From Oscillospiraceae bacterium (GTDB taxonomy: Bacteria > Bacillota > Clostridia > Oscillospirales > Oscillospiraceae), in the NCBI GenBank assembly GCA_017938625.1, contig JAGBBD010000011.1, forward strand, positions 1-64,000: 64,000 nucleotides of DNA. Direction: 5' to 3'. The first letter of the stretch is position 1. Every line of letters starts with the position of its first letter. The notes under the pieces are model-generated. The model was not told the DNA's origin, did no database searches, and saw only the letters and a program-made list of their open reading frames with translations. The position numbers were made by a program, and so were the translations under genes. Below are positions 40,500 through 48,980 of this stretch, piece by piece.

Positions 40500-40627
40500 C
40501 TCAAAAGCAACAAGAAACTGCTTGCACACAATCCATCAGTCTTTTTTCTGCCTGACCAGAAAAAAAGACAGCCCCCTTTGCACAAGGGAGCCTTTGGTGC
40601 GTCCTGCAAATCAATTTGTGTACAAAA

Positions 40628-40656
40628 GAATGCCTTTGCTTTCGCAAAGGCGTTCT
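40628..40656 (-). terminator. Terminator of the XRE regulator gene
   Basis: Stem GAACGCCTTTGC/GCAAAGGCATTC with a GAAA loop and TTTT on the minus strand. Confidence 0.8.
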
Positions 40657-40884
40657 TTATTCTCTGAATGTGAACACTTTTTCCGGGGAAACGTCCAAAG
40701 CATCACAAATGGCAAAGACCACATCCAAAGAAACAGCACAGTCCGCTGTTTCGATTCGGCTCATATGTGTTCTGCTCACATTCACCAACTCCGCAAGCTG
40801 AAGCTGCGACAATCCGCGCTCCTTTCGGTAATAGGCGATATTTAAACCCAGATGCCGATATTTCATATGATGCTTGCCTTCCAT
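40657..40884 (-). CDS. XRE-family HTH transcriptional regulator
   Basis: 69-75 residues (ATG at 40884, or at 40866 with GGAAGG upstream). It is a single Cro/CI helix-turn-helix domain: GLNIAYYRKERGLSQLQLAELVNVSRTHMSRIETADCAVSL, with SQLQLAELV and RTHMSRIE as scaffold and recognition helices. No other domain is present. It is divergently placed from the zinc-ribbon/DUF4352 gene at 41035, and a 39-base palindrome lies between them, a layout typical of a local autoregulator. Confidence 0.9.
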   Translation of the reverse strand: MEGKHHMKYRHLGLNIAYYRKERGLSQLQLAELVNVSRTHMSRIETADCAVSLDVVFAICDALDVSPEKVFTFRE

Positions 40885-40939
40885 ATGCTCACCCTATCAT
40901 AGTATATCTCATGATAATCAGTTAAATCGACAACGTGAT

Positions 40940-40984
40940 ACACAACATTTGCAACTTGTAATGTTGCAAATGTTGTGTTATACT
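40940..40984 (+). promoter_or_regulatory. Promoter with 16-bp palindromic operator
   Basis: -35 TTGTAA (40956-40961), 17-base spacer, -10 TATACT (40979-40984). Perfect inverted arms ACACAACATTTGCAAC (40940-40955) and their complement (40963-40978) flank the -35 box. Occupation would block the promoter of the gene at 41035. The adjacent XRE protein is the obvious candidate. Confidence 0.8.
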
Positions 40985-41034
40985 TTGCGTGTGAGCTGTT
41001 GCACAAAATAGAAAGAGCAAGGAAGGTAATGAAA

Positions 41035-42120
41035 ATGAGCAAAAAACTGATATCCTGCAAAGCGTGCGGTGCAGAAATCGCGTCCAGCGCCAAAAGCTGT
41101 CCTCATTGCGGCGCTAAAAACAAAAAGCCCATATTCAAAAAATGGTGGTTCTGGGCAATTATTTTGGTAATCTTGATTGCCTCATGCTCCGCAGGTGGAA
41201 ATGACGGTTCAGAAGAGTCTCCTGCAACCATCACAAATCAAGTCCAGACTGTAAATACAGCAGAAAGCATCAATACCACGGAGACAGAAACCGAAGCCAT
41301 TCCCGAAGCCGATACGCAGACAGTTTATCATGTCGGTGATATTTTGCAGGACGGAGACCTGAAGATCGTCTATATGTCCAGCGGTGAGTATAAAGAAGAG
41401 AGTGCCTATCTGCAGCCCGATGCAGGATATAAGTATATTTTCCTGCAGTTTGCATTCGAAAACACATCCGATCATGGTGACGAGTCCGTTTCTTCCTTTG
41501 ACTTTGAAGGCTATGCTGATGGATACGCAGTTGAACAGTATTATGGTGGAGATGAAGATCTTTCTGCCACTCTTTCTGCTGGTCGTAGTACCACCGGATA
41601 TATTTATTTTACAGTTCCGGAAAACGCTGCTGAAATCGATATAGAGTATGAAACGAACTATTTTACAGAAGAAAAAATCCACTTCATTTACGAAGGTGAG
41701 CAATCCTGCGATTATGTCCCCCAAGCAACTACCTCTGCTACAGAAGGCGCATATGCTGTCGGAGATGTGATCAACTTGGGAGATCTGCAGATCTCCTACC
41801 TATCCTGCTATGAATACGTTGATTATGATTCATTCTACCAGCCCCGTGATGGTTTTCATTTCATGACCTGTGAATTTGAGTTTGAAAACAAAGGCAAATC
41901 AGATGAATATATCAGTTCTTACGATTTCGACTGCTATGCAGATGGTGCCAACTGTGAGCTCTGTTATGCACGGGATGATGAGTTGAGTGCCACACTTTCT
42001 GCCGGTCGCAAGACCAAAGGGACTGTGACATTTGAAGTTCCCGTTGATGCCGCAATTGTTGAGGCAGAGTATCTGAACAACGTGTGGACCTCTGATCGCA
42101 TCGTATTCACGATCAAATAA
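41035..42120 (+). CDS. Zinc-ribbon membrane protein with two DUF4352 domains
   Basis: 361 residues from the ATG at 41035 (MSKKLIS), eight bases after GGAAGG. An N-terminal zinc ribbon (CKACG...CPHCG) is followed by one TM helix (about 33-50, WWFWAIILVILI), a Thr/Glu-rich linker, then two tandem beta-sandwich repeats (about 95-220 and 230-361). The repeats share VGDI...GDLKI/LQIS, Y...GYKYIFLQF/GFHFMTCEF and LSATLSAGR motifs, resembling DUF4352/telokin-like domains. The second domain is probably extracellular or facing the wall. Function is unknown. Expression is likely controlled by the XRE gene next door. Confidence 0.85.
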   Translation: MSKKLISCKACGAEIASSAKSCPHCGAKNKKPIFKKWWFWAIILVILIASCSAGGNDGSEESPATITNQVQTVNTAESINTTETETEAIPEADTQTVYHVGDILQDGDLKIVYMSSGEYKEESAYLQPDAGYKYIFLQFAFENTSDHGDESVSSFDFEGYADGYAVEQYYGGDEDLSATLSAGRSTTGYIYFTVPENAAEIDIEYETNYFTEEKIHFIYEGEQSCDYVPQATTSATEGAYAVGDVINLGDLQISYLSCYEYVDYDSFYQPRDGFHFMTCEFEFENKGKSDEYISSYDFDCYADGANCELCYARDDELSATLSAGRKTKGTVTFEVPVDAAIVEAEYLNNVWTSDRIVFTIK

Positions 42121-42122
42121 GT

Positions 42123-42162
42123 AAAAAGGAAGCCTTCACAAAAGTGAAGGCTTCCTTTTTAT
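42123..42162. terminator. Bidirectional terminator
   Basis: AAAAAGGAAGCCTTCAC/GTGAAGGCTTCCTTTTT with an AAAA loop. It serves the plus-strand gene ending at 42120 and the minus-strand coaD. Confidence 0.92.
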
Positions 42163-42632
42163 GTTTCGTTCATGATCTCCCACACGGCGTGGGGGACAAA
42201 GTTGGAAACGCTGTGGCCGTAGCTGTTGAGTTCCTTGACCATGGAGGAGGACACTGCCACGTTTTCTGCGCGGAAGTAGACATACTCCAGTCCCGGATCG
42301 ATCAGCTTGTTGATCTCGGCAATGTTTTCTTCGTAGTTATAGTCCAGATTGTTCCGAAGTCCGCGGATCATATAGCCGATCTTGTTTTCCGCCGTGTATT
42401 GGGCGATCAGGCCATCGTAGACGCACACATCACAATTGGTGATCTGCAGCTCCTGCAGAGTCTCTTCTATGGCACGTTTCATTTTTTCGCTGTCATAGCT
42501 GCGCTTTTTTTCGGCATTGACACCGATGACAATATGCACCTGGTCAAACAGGCGGGCGCTTTTCAGAACGATATCCAGATGCCCGTTGGTAAAGGGGTCA
42601 AATGAGCCGGGATATACGGCGATGTTGCTCAT
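42159..42632 (-). CDS. coaD: Phosphopantetheine adenylyltransferase
   Basis: 157 residues from the ATG at 42632, after AAGGAGATACGC; the open frame to 42671 lacks support. It has the nucleotidyltransferase signature YPGSFDPFTNGHLDI, GLRNNLDYNYE and the SSSMVKEL motif. It catalyses the penultimate CoA step, 4'-phosphopantetheine + ATP to dephospho-CoA. It is downstream of the PHP gene with a 48-base gap and may be read through from that operon. Confidence 0.96.
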   Translation of the reverse strand: MSNIAVYPGSFDPFTNGHLDIVLKSARLFDQVHIVIGVNAEKKRSYDSEKMKRAIEETLQELQITNCDVCVYDGLIAQYTAENKIGYMIRGLRNNLDYNYEENIAEINKLIDPGLEYVYFRAENVAVSSSMVKELNSYGHSVSNFVPHAVWEIMNET

Positions 42633-42680
42633 ATGCGTATCTCCTTGCAAAAGGGTGCAGCCATGCTGCACCCCTTTTGG

Positions 42681-43832
42681 TTATTGCTTTTCGTGCTCAA
42701 TGAGCTTCCATGTAGCATCGATGAGATTTTTGAACATGGGATTTTCCATGGCACGGATGATGAAGCTCTGACGGGGAGAGTTGATATCCTCGCCGGAGAT
42801 CTGGAACATGCCGTATTGGTCACACAGACCACGCAGCTTGGTCAGCTGCTCCATGGTGTTTCTGGTGGGCATATAGGTCACAGCGGTGACACCCACTTCC
42901 TTCAGACATTCAAAGACCTCTTCGATGTAGTCATCCTCAAACTTCTGTGCCTTCTTGTCGCCGGTGACAGAATCGCCCACGTCGCCAAGGTAGGCATAGC
43001 ACAGGTAAGCATCGACTTCCTTGCACAGCGCCACCACCTCACGGACATTGGGGCACTCTTCGTCGGCGTCGATATAGACCTTGGGCACAAAGGCACTCTT
43101 GAGGATACCCAGAAGATCATAGGCATAGAAGGGGTACTCTGTATCCAGCATCTGAGTTTCCTGCTTTGCAGACAAAGTCAGACCGATGGAAGCAAGGTAG
43201 TCCACCATGCTCTGACCCTTGCCTGCCTTGTCCATCATGGACAGGGCAACGGCATACATCACATGGCGCTCCGTGACGCCGCCCTCTTCATGGTGCATGG
43301 AAAGAGGCAGCACATCGCGGTCATAATCAAGGCTCATGCCAAGAAGATCGTTGATCTTGGCGATCATCTTGCGGTTACGCGCATCACGGGCCGCACGATA
43401 GGGACGGAAGAACTCAGTGAGTCTGCCGATCTTATCATGGGGCACAGACTGGATGGTCATATAGCTGCAGCCCACCTGGTCGGGATTGTTGGTGCGGCGG
43501 CCTTCCATCAAAGTGCCGTCCATGGACACACGGCACTCCATGCCGATGGTCACAGGGATGCCGATGATGGCGGCAGCTTCCAGAAATTCCTCTGCACCGG
43601 AAATGCTGTCATGATCGATGATACCGGCAGTACACAGCCCCTCCATTCGGGCAGCAAAGACTGCAGCCGTGGGAGAATAGGGCGAGAAGGAATAGGTGGT
43701 ATGGATATGATTGTTGATATACTGATCCACCATGGGAGGGAACTGGGCAGTCTTCAGCACTTCTCTGAGGTTTGCCAGACGCTCTGCCTTGGTGGGCGCG
43801 TTGAGCAGGTTCAAGATTTCAATATCGATCAT
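42681..43832 (-). CDS. PHP-domain metal-dependent phosphoesterase-like protein
   Basis: 383 residues from the ATG at 43832 (MIDIEILNLLN), after CAAGGAG. PHP metal motifs: NNHIHTTYSFSPYSP, IIDHDSISGAEEF, GMECRVS, and later HH in LSMHHEEGG plus the C-terminal SGEDIN. It has a long insertion between the PHP blocks. The substrate is unknown. The gene is in the same direction as the SDR and sugar kinase genes but 212 bases further on, so it may belong to that catabolic group. Confidence 0.85.
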   Translation of the reverse strand: MIDIEILNLLNAPTKAERLANLREVLKTAQFPPMVDQYINNHIHTTYSFSPYSPTAAVFAARMEGLCTAGIIDHDSISGAEEFLEAAAIIGIPVTIGMECRVSMDGTLMEGRRTNNPDQVGCSYMTIQSVPHDKIGRLTEFFRPYRAARDARNRKMIAKINDLLGMSLDYDRDVLPLSMHHEEGGVTERHVMYAVALSMMDKAGKGQSMVDYLASIGLTLSAKQETQMLDTEYPFYAYDLLGILKSAFVPKVYIDADEECPNVREVVALCKEVDAYLCYAYLGDVGDSVTGDKKAQKFEDDYIEEVFECLKEVGVTAVTYMPTRNTMEQLTKLRGLCDQYGMFQISGEDINSPRQSFIIRAMENPMFKNLIDATWKLIEHEKQ

Positions 43833-44043
43833 ATACGTTCTCCTTGAAACTTCTTTCACGAGACTGCACCGGCACATAAGCCTCGCAGAGTTCCGCCTCC
43901 GCAGAGGCGGAATAAGATCTCATCCATTTTTTCGGGGGCGTGTACCTCGGAAAAATGACAGCTATCGTGCAAGTGTGCAAGCTGCGCTTGTGCGCGCAGC
44001 ACGATGCAAATCCCCTTCAAAAAATATCCGCGATATTTTTTGA
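43833..44043 (-). other. Intergenic region with palindromes
   Basis: Contains CAAAAAATATC/GATATTTTTTG (44018-44042) right after the SDR stop, which may act as a weak terminator, and a TTCCGCCTC/GAGGCGGAA hairpin further on. No gene seen. Confidence 0.5.
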
Positions 44044-44922
44044 TCAGTTGAGCATGACCTGACCGCCGGTGACAGGAATCGCCTGACCGGTCTCATACTT
44101 CTGCTCCACGCAGTACATAACGGCGCAGGCAACGTCTTCGGGCAGGCAGCCGCGGTTCATGGGAGCCTTTGCCTCATAGAAGCGGCGGACATCCTCCACA
44201 GTCTTGGCACCGGGGACCTTGCCGGCATTGAGATACTGGACAAACAGGCCACGCTCGGGATCAGACCACAGGGGGCCATCCAGATAGTTGCCCGGGCAGA
44301 TGGCATTGACCTTGATGTTATAAGCGCACAGCTCCAGCGCGAAGGACTGCACCAGACCGATGGCACCGAACTTGGAGCCTGCGTAGGCAAAGTTCTTGTT
44401 GGAGCCTTCCAGACCGGACTTGGAGGACATGGCGATAATATCAAACATGGCCTTGGGATCTGCTTCGTGCTGTGCCTGCATAATGATGGCAGCATACTTG
44501 CAGGTCAGGAACAGACCGGTATAGTTGATGGCAGTAACAAAGTCAAAGTCCTTCTTTTCAAACTGAGCGATGGGGCCGGAACGAACCACACCGGCGTTGG
44601 CGACCATGATATCCAGACCACCGAACTTTTCAACCACCTGTGCGACCATGTTGGCGCAGGATTCTTCATCGGAAACATTGACGCCGATCGCCCATGCGCG
44701 CTCGCCCATCTCCTGAGCGACCTGCTCAGCCAGAGGCAGGTTCATATCGGCGATGACGATGGTGGCACCCTGCTTGTACAGCTCTTCGGCAATGCCCTTG
44801 CCAAAGCCCTGTGCAGCACCGGTGACGATGGTGATCTTGCCTGCCAGACGGCCTTCACCGGCGGGACGGTTATGGATGTTCTGCTTGGCAATTTCCTGCC
44901 ACTTGGTCATATCAACACTCAT
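44044..44922 (-). CDS. Short-chain dehydrogenase/reductase
   Basis: 292 residues. NAD(P)-binding TGAAQGFGKGIA, the NAG motif in VANAGVV, and the catalytic Ser plus YxxxK in SSKSG...YAGSKFGAIG. The N-terminal 20-residue extension and C-terminal GQAIPVTGGQVMLN resemble sorbitol-6-phosphate or lactaldehyde-type dehydrogenases, including the dehydrogenase half of bacterial RhaD fusions. Located 33 bases after the rhamnulokinase gene, it probably oxidises or reduces a deoxy-sugar intermediate. Substrate specificity is inferred from context only. Confidence 0.88.
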   Translation of the reverse strand: MSVDMTKWQEIAKQNIHNRPAGEGRLAGKITIVTGAAQGFGKGIAEELYKQGATIVIADMNLPLAEQVAQEMGERAWAIGVNVSDEESCANMVAQVVEKFGGLDIMVANAGVVRSGPIAQFEKKDFDFVTAINYTGLFLTCKYAAIIMQAQHEADPKAMFDIIAMSSKSGLEGSNKNFAYAGSKFGAIGLVQSFALELCAYNIKVNAICPGNYLDGPLWSDPERGLFVQYLNAGKVPGAKTVEDVRRFYEAKAPMNRGCLPEDVACAVMYCVEQKYETGQAIPVTGGQVMLN

Positions 44923-44955
44923 TGTAAAACACTCCTTATGTTATGTATTTATGAT

Positions 44956-46428
44956 TTACTGCAGGCTCAGCAGTTTTTCGTAAGCCTTGTCCCACTCTGC
45001 GGTATGATGGGGGGTATATTCCTCCACAGCCTCGGAGTTGCGAACCACTCTGCGCAGGTCGCCCAGATCCTTCACAGCACCCAGTGCCATTGCCTGTCCC
45101 AGAAGGTTGCCGATGGCAGCGCCCTCCACGGGGCCGGTGATGACCTTGCGGTCGATGGAGTCAGCCACCATCTGGTTGAGCAGCATATTCTTGATGCCGC
45201 CGCCGGTGATGTTCAGACTCTCGATCTTCTCGCCCTTGACCTTTTCAAGTCCCTCCAGCGCCAGACGATAGCGCAGAGCCAGAGACTCATAGATGCATCG
45301 TGCGATCTGACCCATGGTCTCGGGTACAGGCTGATCCGTATTGCGGCAGAAGTCCTGCAGCTTCTTGATCATATTGCCGCCTGCATAGAATTCCTTGAAA
45401 TCGGGGTTGATGATGGAGCGGAACGGCTCTGCCTTCCTTGCCTCCATGACGATATCGTCCCAGGAAACGGAGGCGCCGGTCTGCTTGATCCAGTCGCGGC
45501 GGCATTCCTGGATGAGCCACAGGCCCATGATGTTCTGCAGAGGACGGTAGCCGCCCTGAATGGTGCCTTCAGAGGAGAAATTTGCCTGTCTGGCTTCCTC
45601 GGTGACCATGGCATGGTCTGTCTCCACACCGAAGAGAGACCATGTGCCGGAGGAGCAGAAAGCAAAGCTGCCGGAGCCGGGGATGGCTGCAACGGCAGAT
45701 GCCGTATCGTGGCAGCCGACTGCGGCATAGGGTACGTGACCCAATTCCAGCTCTTCCGCAAGCTCCGGACGCAGGCAGCCGCGCAGGGTGCAGGACTTCT
45801 GGATCTTGGGGAAGATGTGCTTGGGGATGCCAAGGGCTTCGATGGTCTTCCAGTCCCAGTCATGGGTCTGGGCATCCAGCAGCATGGTGGTAGTGGCATG
45901 GGTGTATTCCGCAGCCATCTCACCGGTGAGGAAATAGCCCAAAAGGTCGGGCAGGAGCAGCAGCGTCTGGGCATTTTCCAGACCCACATCCTGCTCACGG
46001 ACTCTTCTGTGCAGCTGGTAAACGGTATTGAAGTTCATGGAGCCGATGCCGGTACGACTGTAGAGCGTGGCAAAATCCACCACTTCATGGGTCTTTTCCA
46101 CATCGGCATCCGTTGCATAGCGGTAAGAACGAGGATTGCCCAGCAGATGACCGTTGCGATCCAGCAGACCATAGTCCACACCCCAGGTATCGATGCCCAT
46201 GCAGTCCAGCTCGCCAACGTTCAGCTGACGGAACGCAAGCAGACCCTGCTTCATCTGGTTGAACAGATAAGGCAGATCCCAGTAGAAGACGCCGTTCATT
46301 TCGATATAGTTGTTTTCAAAGCGGTGCAGTTCCTGCATTTCGATCTTATCGCCGTCAAAGGTGCCGAGAATGGCGCGGCCGTTGCTGGCGCCCAGATCAA
46401 ATGCCAGAAGATGATAGACCCGTTTCAT
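44956..46428 (-). CDS. rhaB: Rhamnulokinase-like FGGY kinase
   Basis: 490 residues from the ATG at 46428 (MKRVYHLLAFDLG), after GGGAGG. FGGY features: LAFDLGASNGRAI phosphate loop, GIDTWGVDYGLLD, the ATP-binding SSGTWSLFGVE block and the C-terminal NITGGGIKNMLLNQ. These match RhaB more closely than glycerol or xylulose kinases. It phosphorylates L-rhamnulose (or L-fuculose) at C1. The promoter is at 46469-46497. No isomerase, aldolase or transporter for rhamnose is seen in the window. Confidence 0.9.
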   Translation of the reverse strand: MKRVYHLLAFDLGASNGRAILGTFDGDKIEMQELHRFENNYIEMNGVFYWDLPYLFNQMKQGLLAFRQLNVGELDCMGIDTWGVDYGLLDRNGHLLGNPRSYRYATDADVEKTHEVVDFATLYSRTGIGSMNFNTVYQLHRRVREQDVGLENAQTLLLLPDLLGYFLTGEMAAEYTHATTTMLLDAQTHDWDWKTIEALGIPKHIFPKIQKSCTLRGCLRPELAEELELGHVPYAAVGCHDTASAVAAIPGSGSFAFCSSGTWSLFGVETDHAMVTEEARQANFSSEGTIQGGYRPLQNIMGLWLIQECRRDWIKQTGASVSWDDIVMEARKAEPFRSIINPDFKEFYAGGNMIKKLQDFCRNTDQPVPETMGQIARCIYESLALRYRLALEGLEKVKGEKIESLNITGGGIKNMLLNQMVADSIDRKVITGPVEGAAIGNLLGQAMALGAVKDLGDLRRVVRNSEAVEEYTPHHTAEWDKAYEKLLSLQ

Positions 46429-46468
46429 GGTGTTCCTCCCATTTTTTGTTTTTGTTTGCTTTGGTTGT

Positions 46469-46497
46469 ATTATAGCGCATTTATACCATAATCGCAA
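46469..46497 (-). promoter_or_regulatory. Promoter of the rhamnulokinase operon
   Basis: Minus strand: TTGCGA (46492-46497), 17-base spacer, TATAAT (46469-46474). Confidence 0.82.
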
Positions 46498-46592
46498 TGT
46501 TCGATTGCACAAAATTCTCCCTCCGTTTTTGACATGGTGAAACTATTCAAATCCATTGTCGTCTGATATAATAGAACAAAAGGAGGTGCTGT

Positions 46593-48008
46593 ATGAAAAA
46601 ACTGATTTGGATTCTGGCTTTGCTTCTTCTGGCAGGCTGCAGCCGCGGTGAGACAGAACCCTTGAACACACCGCTGCCGGAACAGCCGCCTGTAGAGCAG
46701 CCTTCCGGAAATGTGTATCTGTATATGGATGATAACCGCTATCTTGCCGTTGACGACGGCGGCAACGTGGTCATGGAAGTCACCGATGGGCAGCTCTCCA
46801 TCCTGCGCCGGGACGAGAAGATCATCGGCTATGCCGTCAAACGCTCAGATGGCATCGTGACCGATGAATACGGCTGGGCGCAGCCGGAAAAGACCTGGAA
46901 CGATCTGTATGATGAAAACTTTGAGTTTTTGTACTCCCTTCCCCTTTCTTATGTGGCTCTGGAGCATGATCTGATCTCAGGTTGGAATCCCAATACCGGC
47001 ACATCGCAGGTCTATCGTCTGTCGGACGGAACGCTGCTGTATGATGATATTTATGCGTTCTATGAACTGGGAGAATATTGTTATGTAAACCAAGATGATT
47101 GGAATGCGCCCGGTATGTTTCTGGATGGTCAAGGCAATACCATCGCCCAGGTGCCGCAGGACTGCACCACAGGTGGCAGCGTGTTGGATCAATATATGGT
47201 CGTGATCAAAAATGAGCTGCATGGTCTGATCGCACCCGACGGCACGCTGGCGCTGCCCTTTGCTTATCATGAGCTTCGCTCCGGACAGCTGGGCTGCGTG
47301 TTTGCAAGAGATGACAGCGGATGGCATGCCATAGAGGTCTCCACAGGCAAGGAAGTCTTCTCCTCCCCCACACCGATTCTGAAGCTGTTTTCCGAGACTG
47401 CCATTGTGGAGGACGAGAGCGGCGATGCCTATCAAATGGTGGACTACAGCGGCAACGCCTTAATGGACGAGCGTTTCATTTGGGTCAATTCCTATGACAC
47501 AGACGATGACGGAACGCCGGAACTGCTGGAAGCACCCCTGTATGAGCAAGATGGCAATATTCTGTTTTCCCCCGACGGCACAGTTCTCTATTTGAGCAAC
47601 ACGGAAAGCTCCTATATGGTCATGGATGAGAACACGGTCGTTTTGACGATCATTCCCCAAAATTCCGTGGACGATCCATCCGGATATCTGCGCTATTTGC
47701 TCGACCCCATAAGCGGTACGCAGACGCTGCTGCCGGAAACAAGTGCCGACGCATTTTACAGTCCTCTTTACACGGAATTTGGCAGAGAGCACGGCTTGAT
47801 CAGCCGCGGCGGCAGCAATGAGCTGGGTTGGTACCGCACCGATATTCTGGACACAGACGGAACGGTTTTGCTGGAAGGACTGCAAGATATGATCTATCGA
47901 GGAGACGGTGTGTTCCAATGCAGCCGTGGCTTTACTTCCGGACTGCTCAGACTGGACGGCACATGGCTGTATGAAGAAAGCAGTTTTTCCTCTTTGACGG
48001 ACAATTGA
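46593..48008 (+). CDS. Secreted lipoprotein with WG-repeat-like beta units
   Basis: 471 residues. Lipobox LLLAGC at about residue 15 and a Pro/Glu-rich linker, then repeated short beta units of the type LDGQGNTIAQV, IAPDGTLALPFAYHEL and VDYSGNALMDERF that recall WG or beta-propeller repeats. The protein is extracellular and membrane-anchored. TATAAT at 46568-46573 and AAAGGAGGTG precede the ATG. The downstream phosphate-binding-like lipoprotein starts 13 bases after the stop, so they are co-transcribed. No enzymatic residues are recognisable. Confidence 0.8.
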   Translation: MKKLIWILALLLLAGCSRGETEPLNTPLPEQPPVEQPSGNVYLYMDDNRYLAVDDGGNVVMEVTDGQLSILRRDEKIIGYAVKRSDGIVTDEYGWAQPEKTWNDLYDENFEFLYSLPLSYVALEHDLISGWNPNTGTSQVYRLSDGTLLYDDIYAFYELGEYCYVNQDDWNAPGMFLDGQGNTIAQVPQDCTTGGSVLDQYMVVIKNELHGLIAPDGTLALPFAYHELRSGQLGCVFARDDSGWHAIEVSTGKEVFSSPTPILKLFSETAIVEDESGDAYQMVDYSGNALMDERFIWVNSYDTDDDGTPELLEAPLYEQDGNILFSPDGTVLYLSNTESSYMVMDENTVVLTIIPQNSVDDPSGYLRYLLDPISGTQTLLPETSADAFYSPLYTEFGREHGLISRGGSNELGWYRTDILDTDGTVLLEGLQDMIYRGDGVFQCSRGFTSGLLRLDGTWLYEESSFSSLTDN

Positions 48009-48021
48009 AAGGAGCGATCTT

Positions 48022-48969
48022 ATGAAAAAGCTGATGGCGTTTATGCTGATCATTTGCCTGCTGCTGGCAGGCTGCGTATATGTGCCTGCCGAGCGTGAAG
48101 AGCCGCAGGAGCCAAAGGCAGAAGAAAATGTGACCGACAATACCCAGCAGGCGCAAACGCCTGTCTGTGAGCCGTTCCTCACTTTGGAGAACTATCCCCG
48201 CATGGACGGCTCCACCGCCAATCTGCCCCTTATGGCAGCAGTGCTCTCTGCCGCCACCGGCATGGAACTGTCGGAAGCGGAAAACACCGTGGATTGCACC
48301 ACGACCCCCTGGGCATGGGAGAGCCTTGCCAGAGGCAACAGCGACATTCTGCTGGTCTATGAAGCTGCACAGGACACAAAAGCTGTGCTGGAGGAGATCG
48401 GCACAGAGCTGGAGATCACTCCCATCGGTCTGGATGCGCTGGTGTTTATCGTCAATGAACAAAACCCTGTTCAGTCCATGACGCAGGAGCAGCTGCGGCA
48501 GGTCTACACCGGGCAGATCACCAACTGGTCGGAGCTTGGCGGCGAAGACCTTGCCATCAAGGCATTCCAACGTGATCCCACCTCCGGCAGCCAGAGTCTG
48601 TTTAAAAAGCTGCTCATGCCCGACACAGAGCCTATGGAAGCACCCAAGGAGTTCACCCCTTCTGCCATGGGCGAACTGATCGAAGGACTTGCCTCCTACA
48701 ATATCGAAGGCAGCGCCCTCGGTTACTCCGTGTTCTACTATGCGTCCTATATGTATGCAAAGCCCGGTCTGCGCTTTGTGGCGGTGGACGGTGTTGCCCC
48801 TTCCGATGAGACCATTGCAGATCAGGCCTATCCTCTGCTCAATCCCTTCTACGTTGCCATTCGCGCCGATGAGCCGGAAGGCAGCCCTGTCAGACAGCTG
48901 CGTGACTGGCTGCTGACGCAGGAAGGTATGCAGGTCATTGCCGAAGCAGGCTATATTCCCTATCAATAA
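48022..48969 (+). CDS. PstS-like solute-binding lipoprotein
   Basis: 315 residues. Lipobox LLLAGC, then a PBP-like domain with MDGSTANLPL, QLRQVYTGQITNWSELGG and RDPTSGSQSLFKKL, blocks seen in PstS phosphate-binding proteins and related signalling PBPs. No pst permease genes are nearby. Adjacent genes encode a lipoprotein and a dehydrogenase, so it may act in sensing or wall-associated binding rather than uptake. AAAGGAGCG precedes the ATG. Confidence 0.85.
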   Translation: MKKLMAFMLIICLLLAGCVYVPAEREEPQEPKAEENVTDNTQQAQTPVCEPFLTLENYPRMDGSTANLPLMAAVLSAATGMELSEAENTVDCTTTPWAWESLARGNSDILLVYEAAQDTKAVLEEIGTELEITPIGLDALVFIVNEQNPVQSMTQEQLRQVYTGQITNWSELGGEDLAIKAFQRDPTSGSQSLFKKLLMPDTEPMEAPKEFTPSAMGELIEGLASYNIEGSALGYSVFYYASYMYAKPGLRFVAVDGVAPSDETIADQAYPLLNPFYVAIRADEPEGSPVRQLRDWLLTQEGMQVIAEAGYIPYQ

Positions 48970-48980
48970 GGAGAACGCAT

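Noticed and set aside
44467..46491. 674-codon plus frame opposite rhamnulokinase and SDR genes
   Set aside because: Shadow of two minus-strand enzymes with intact motifs.
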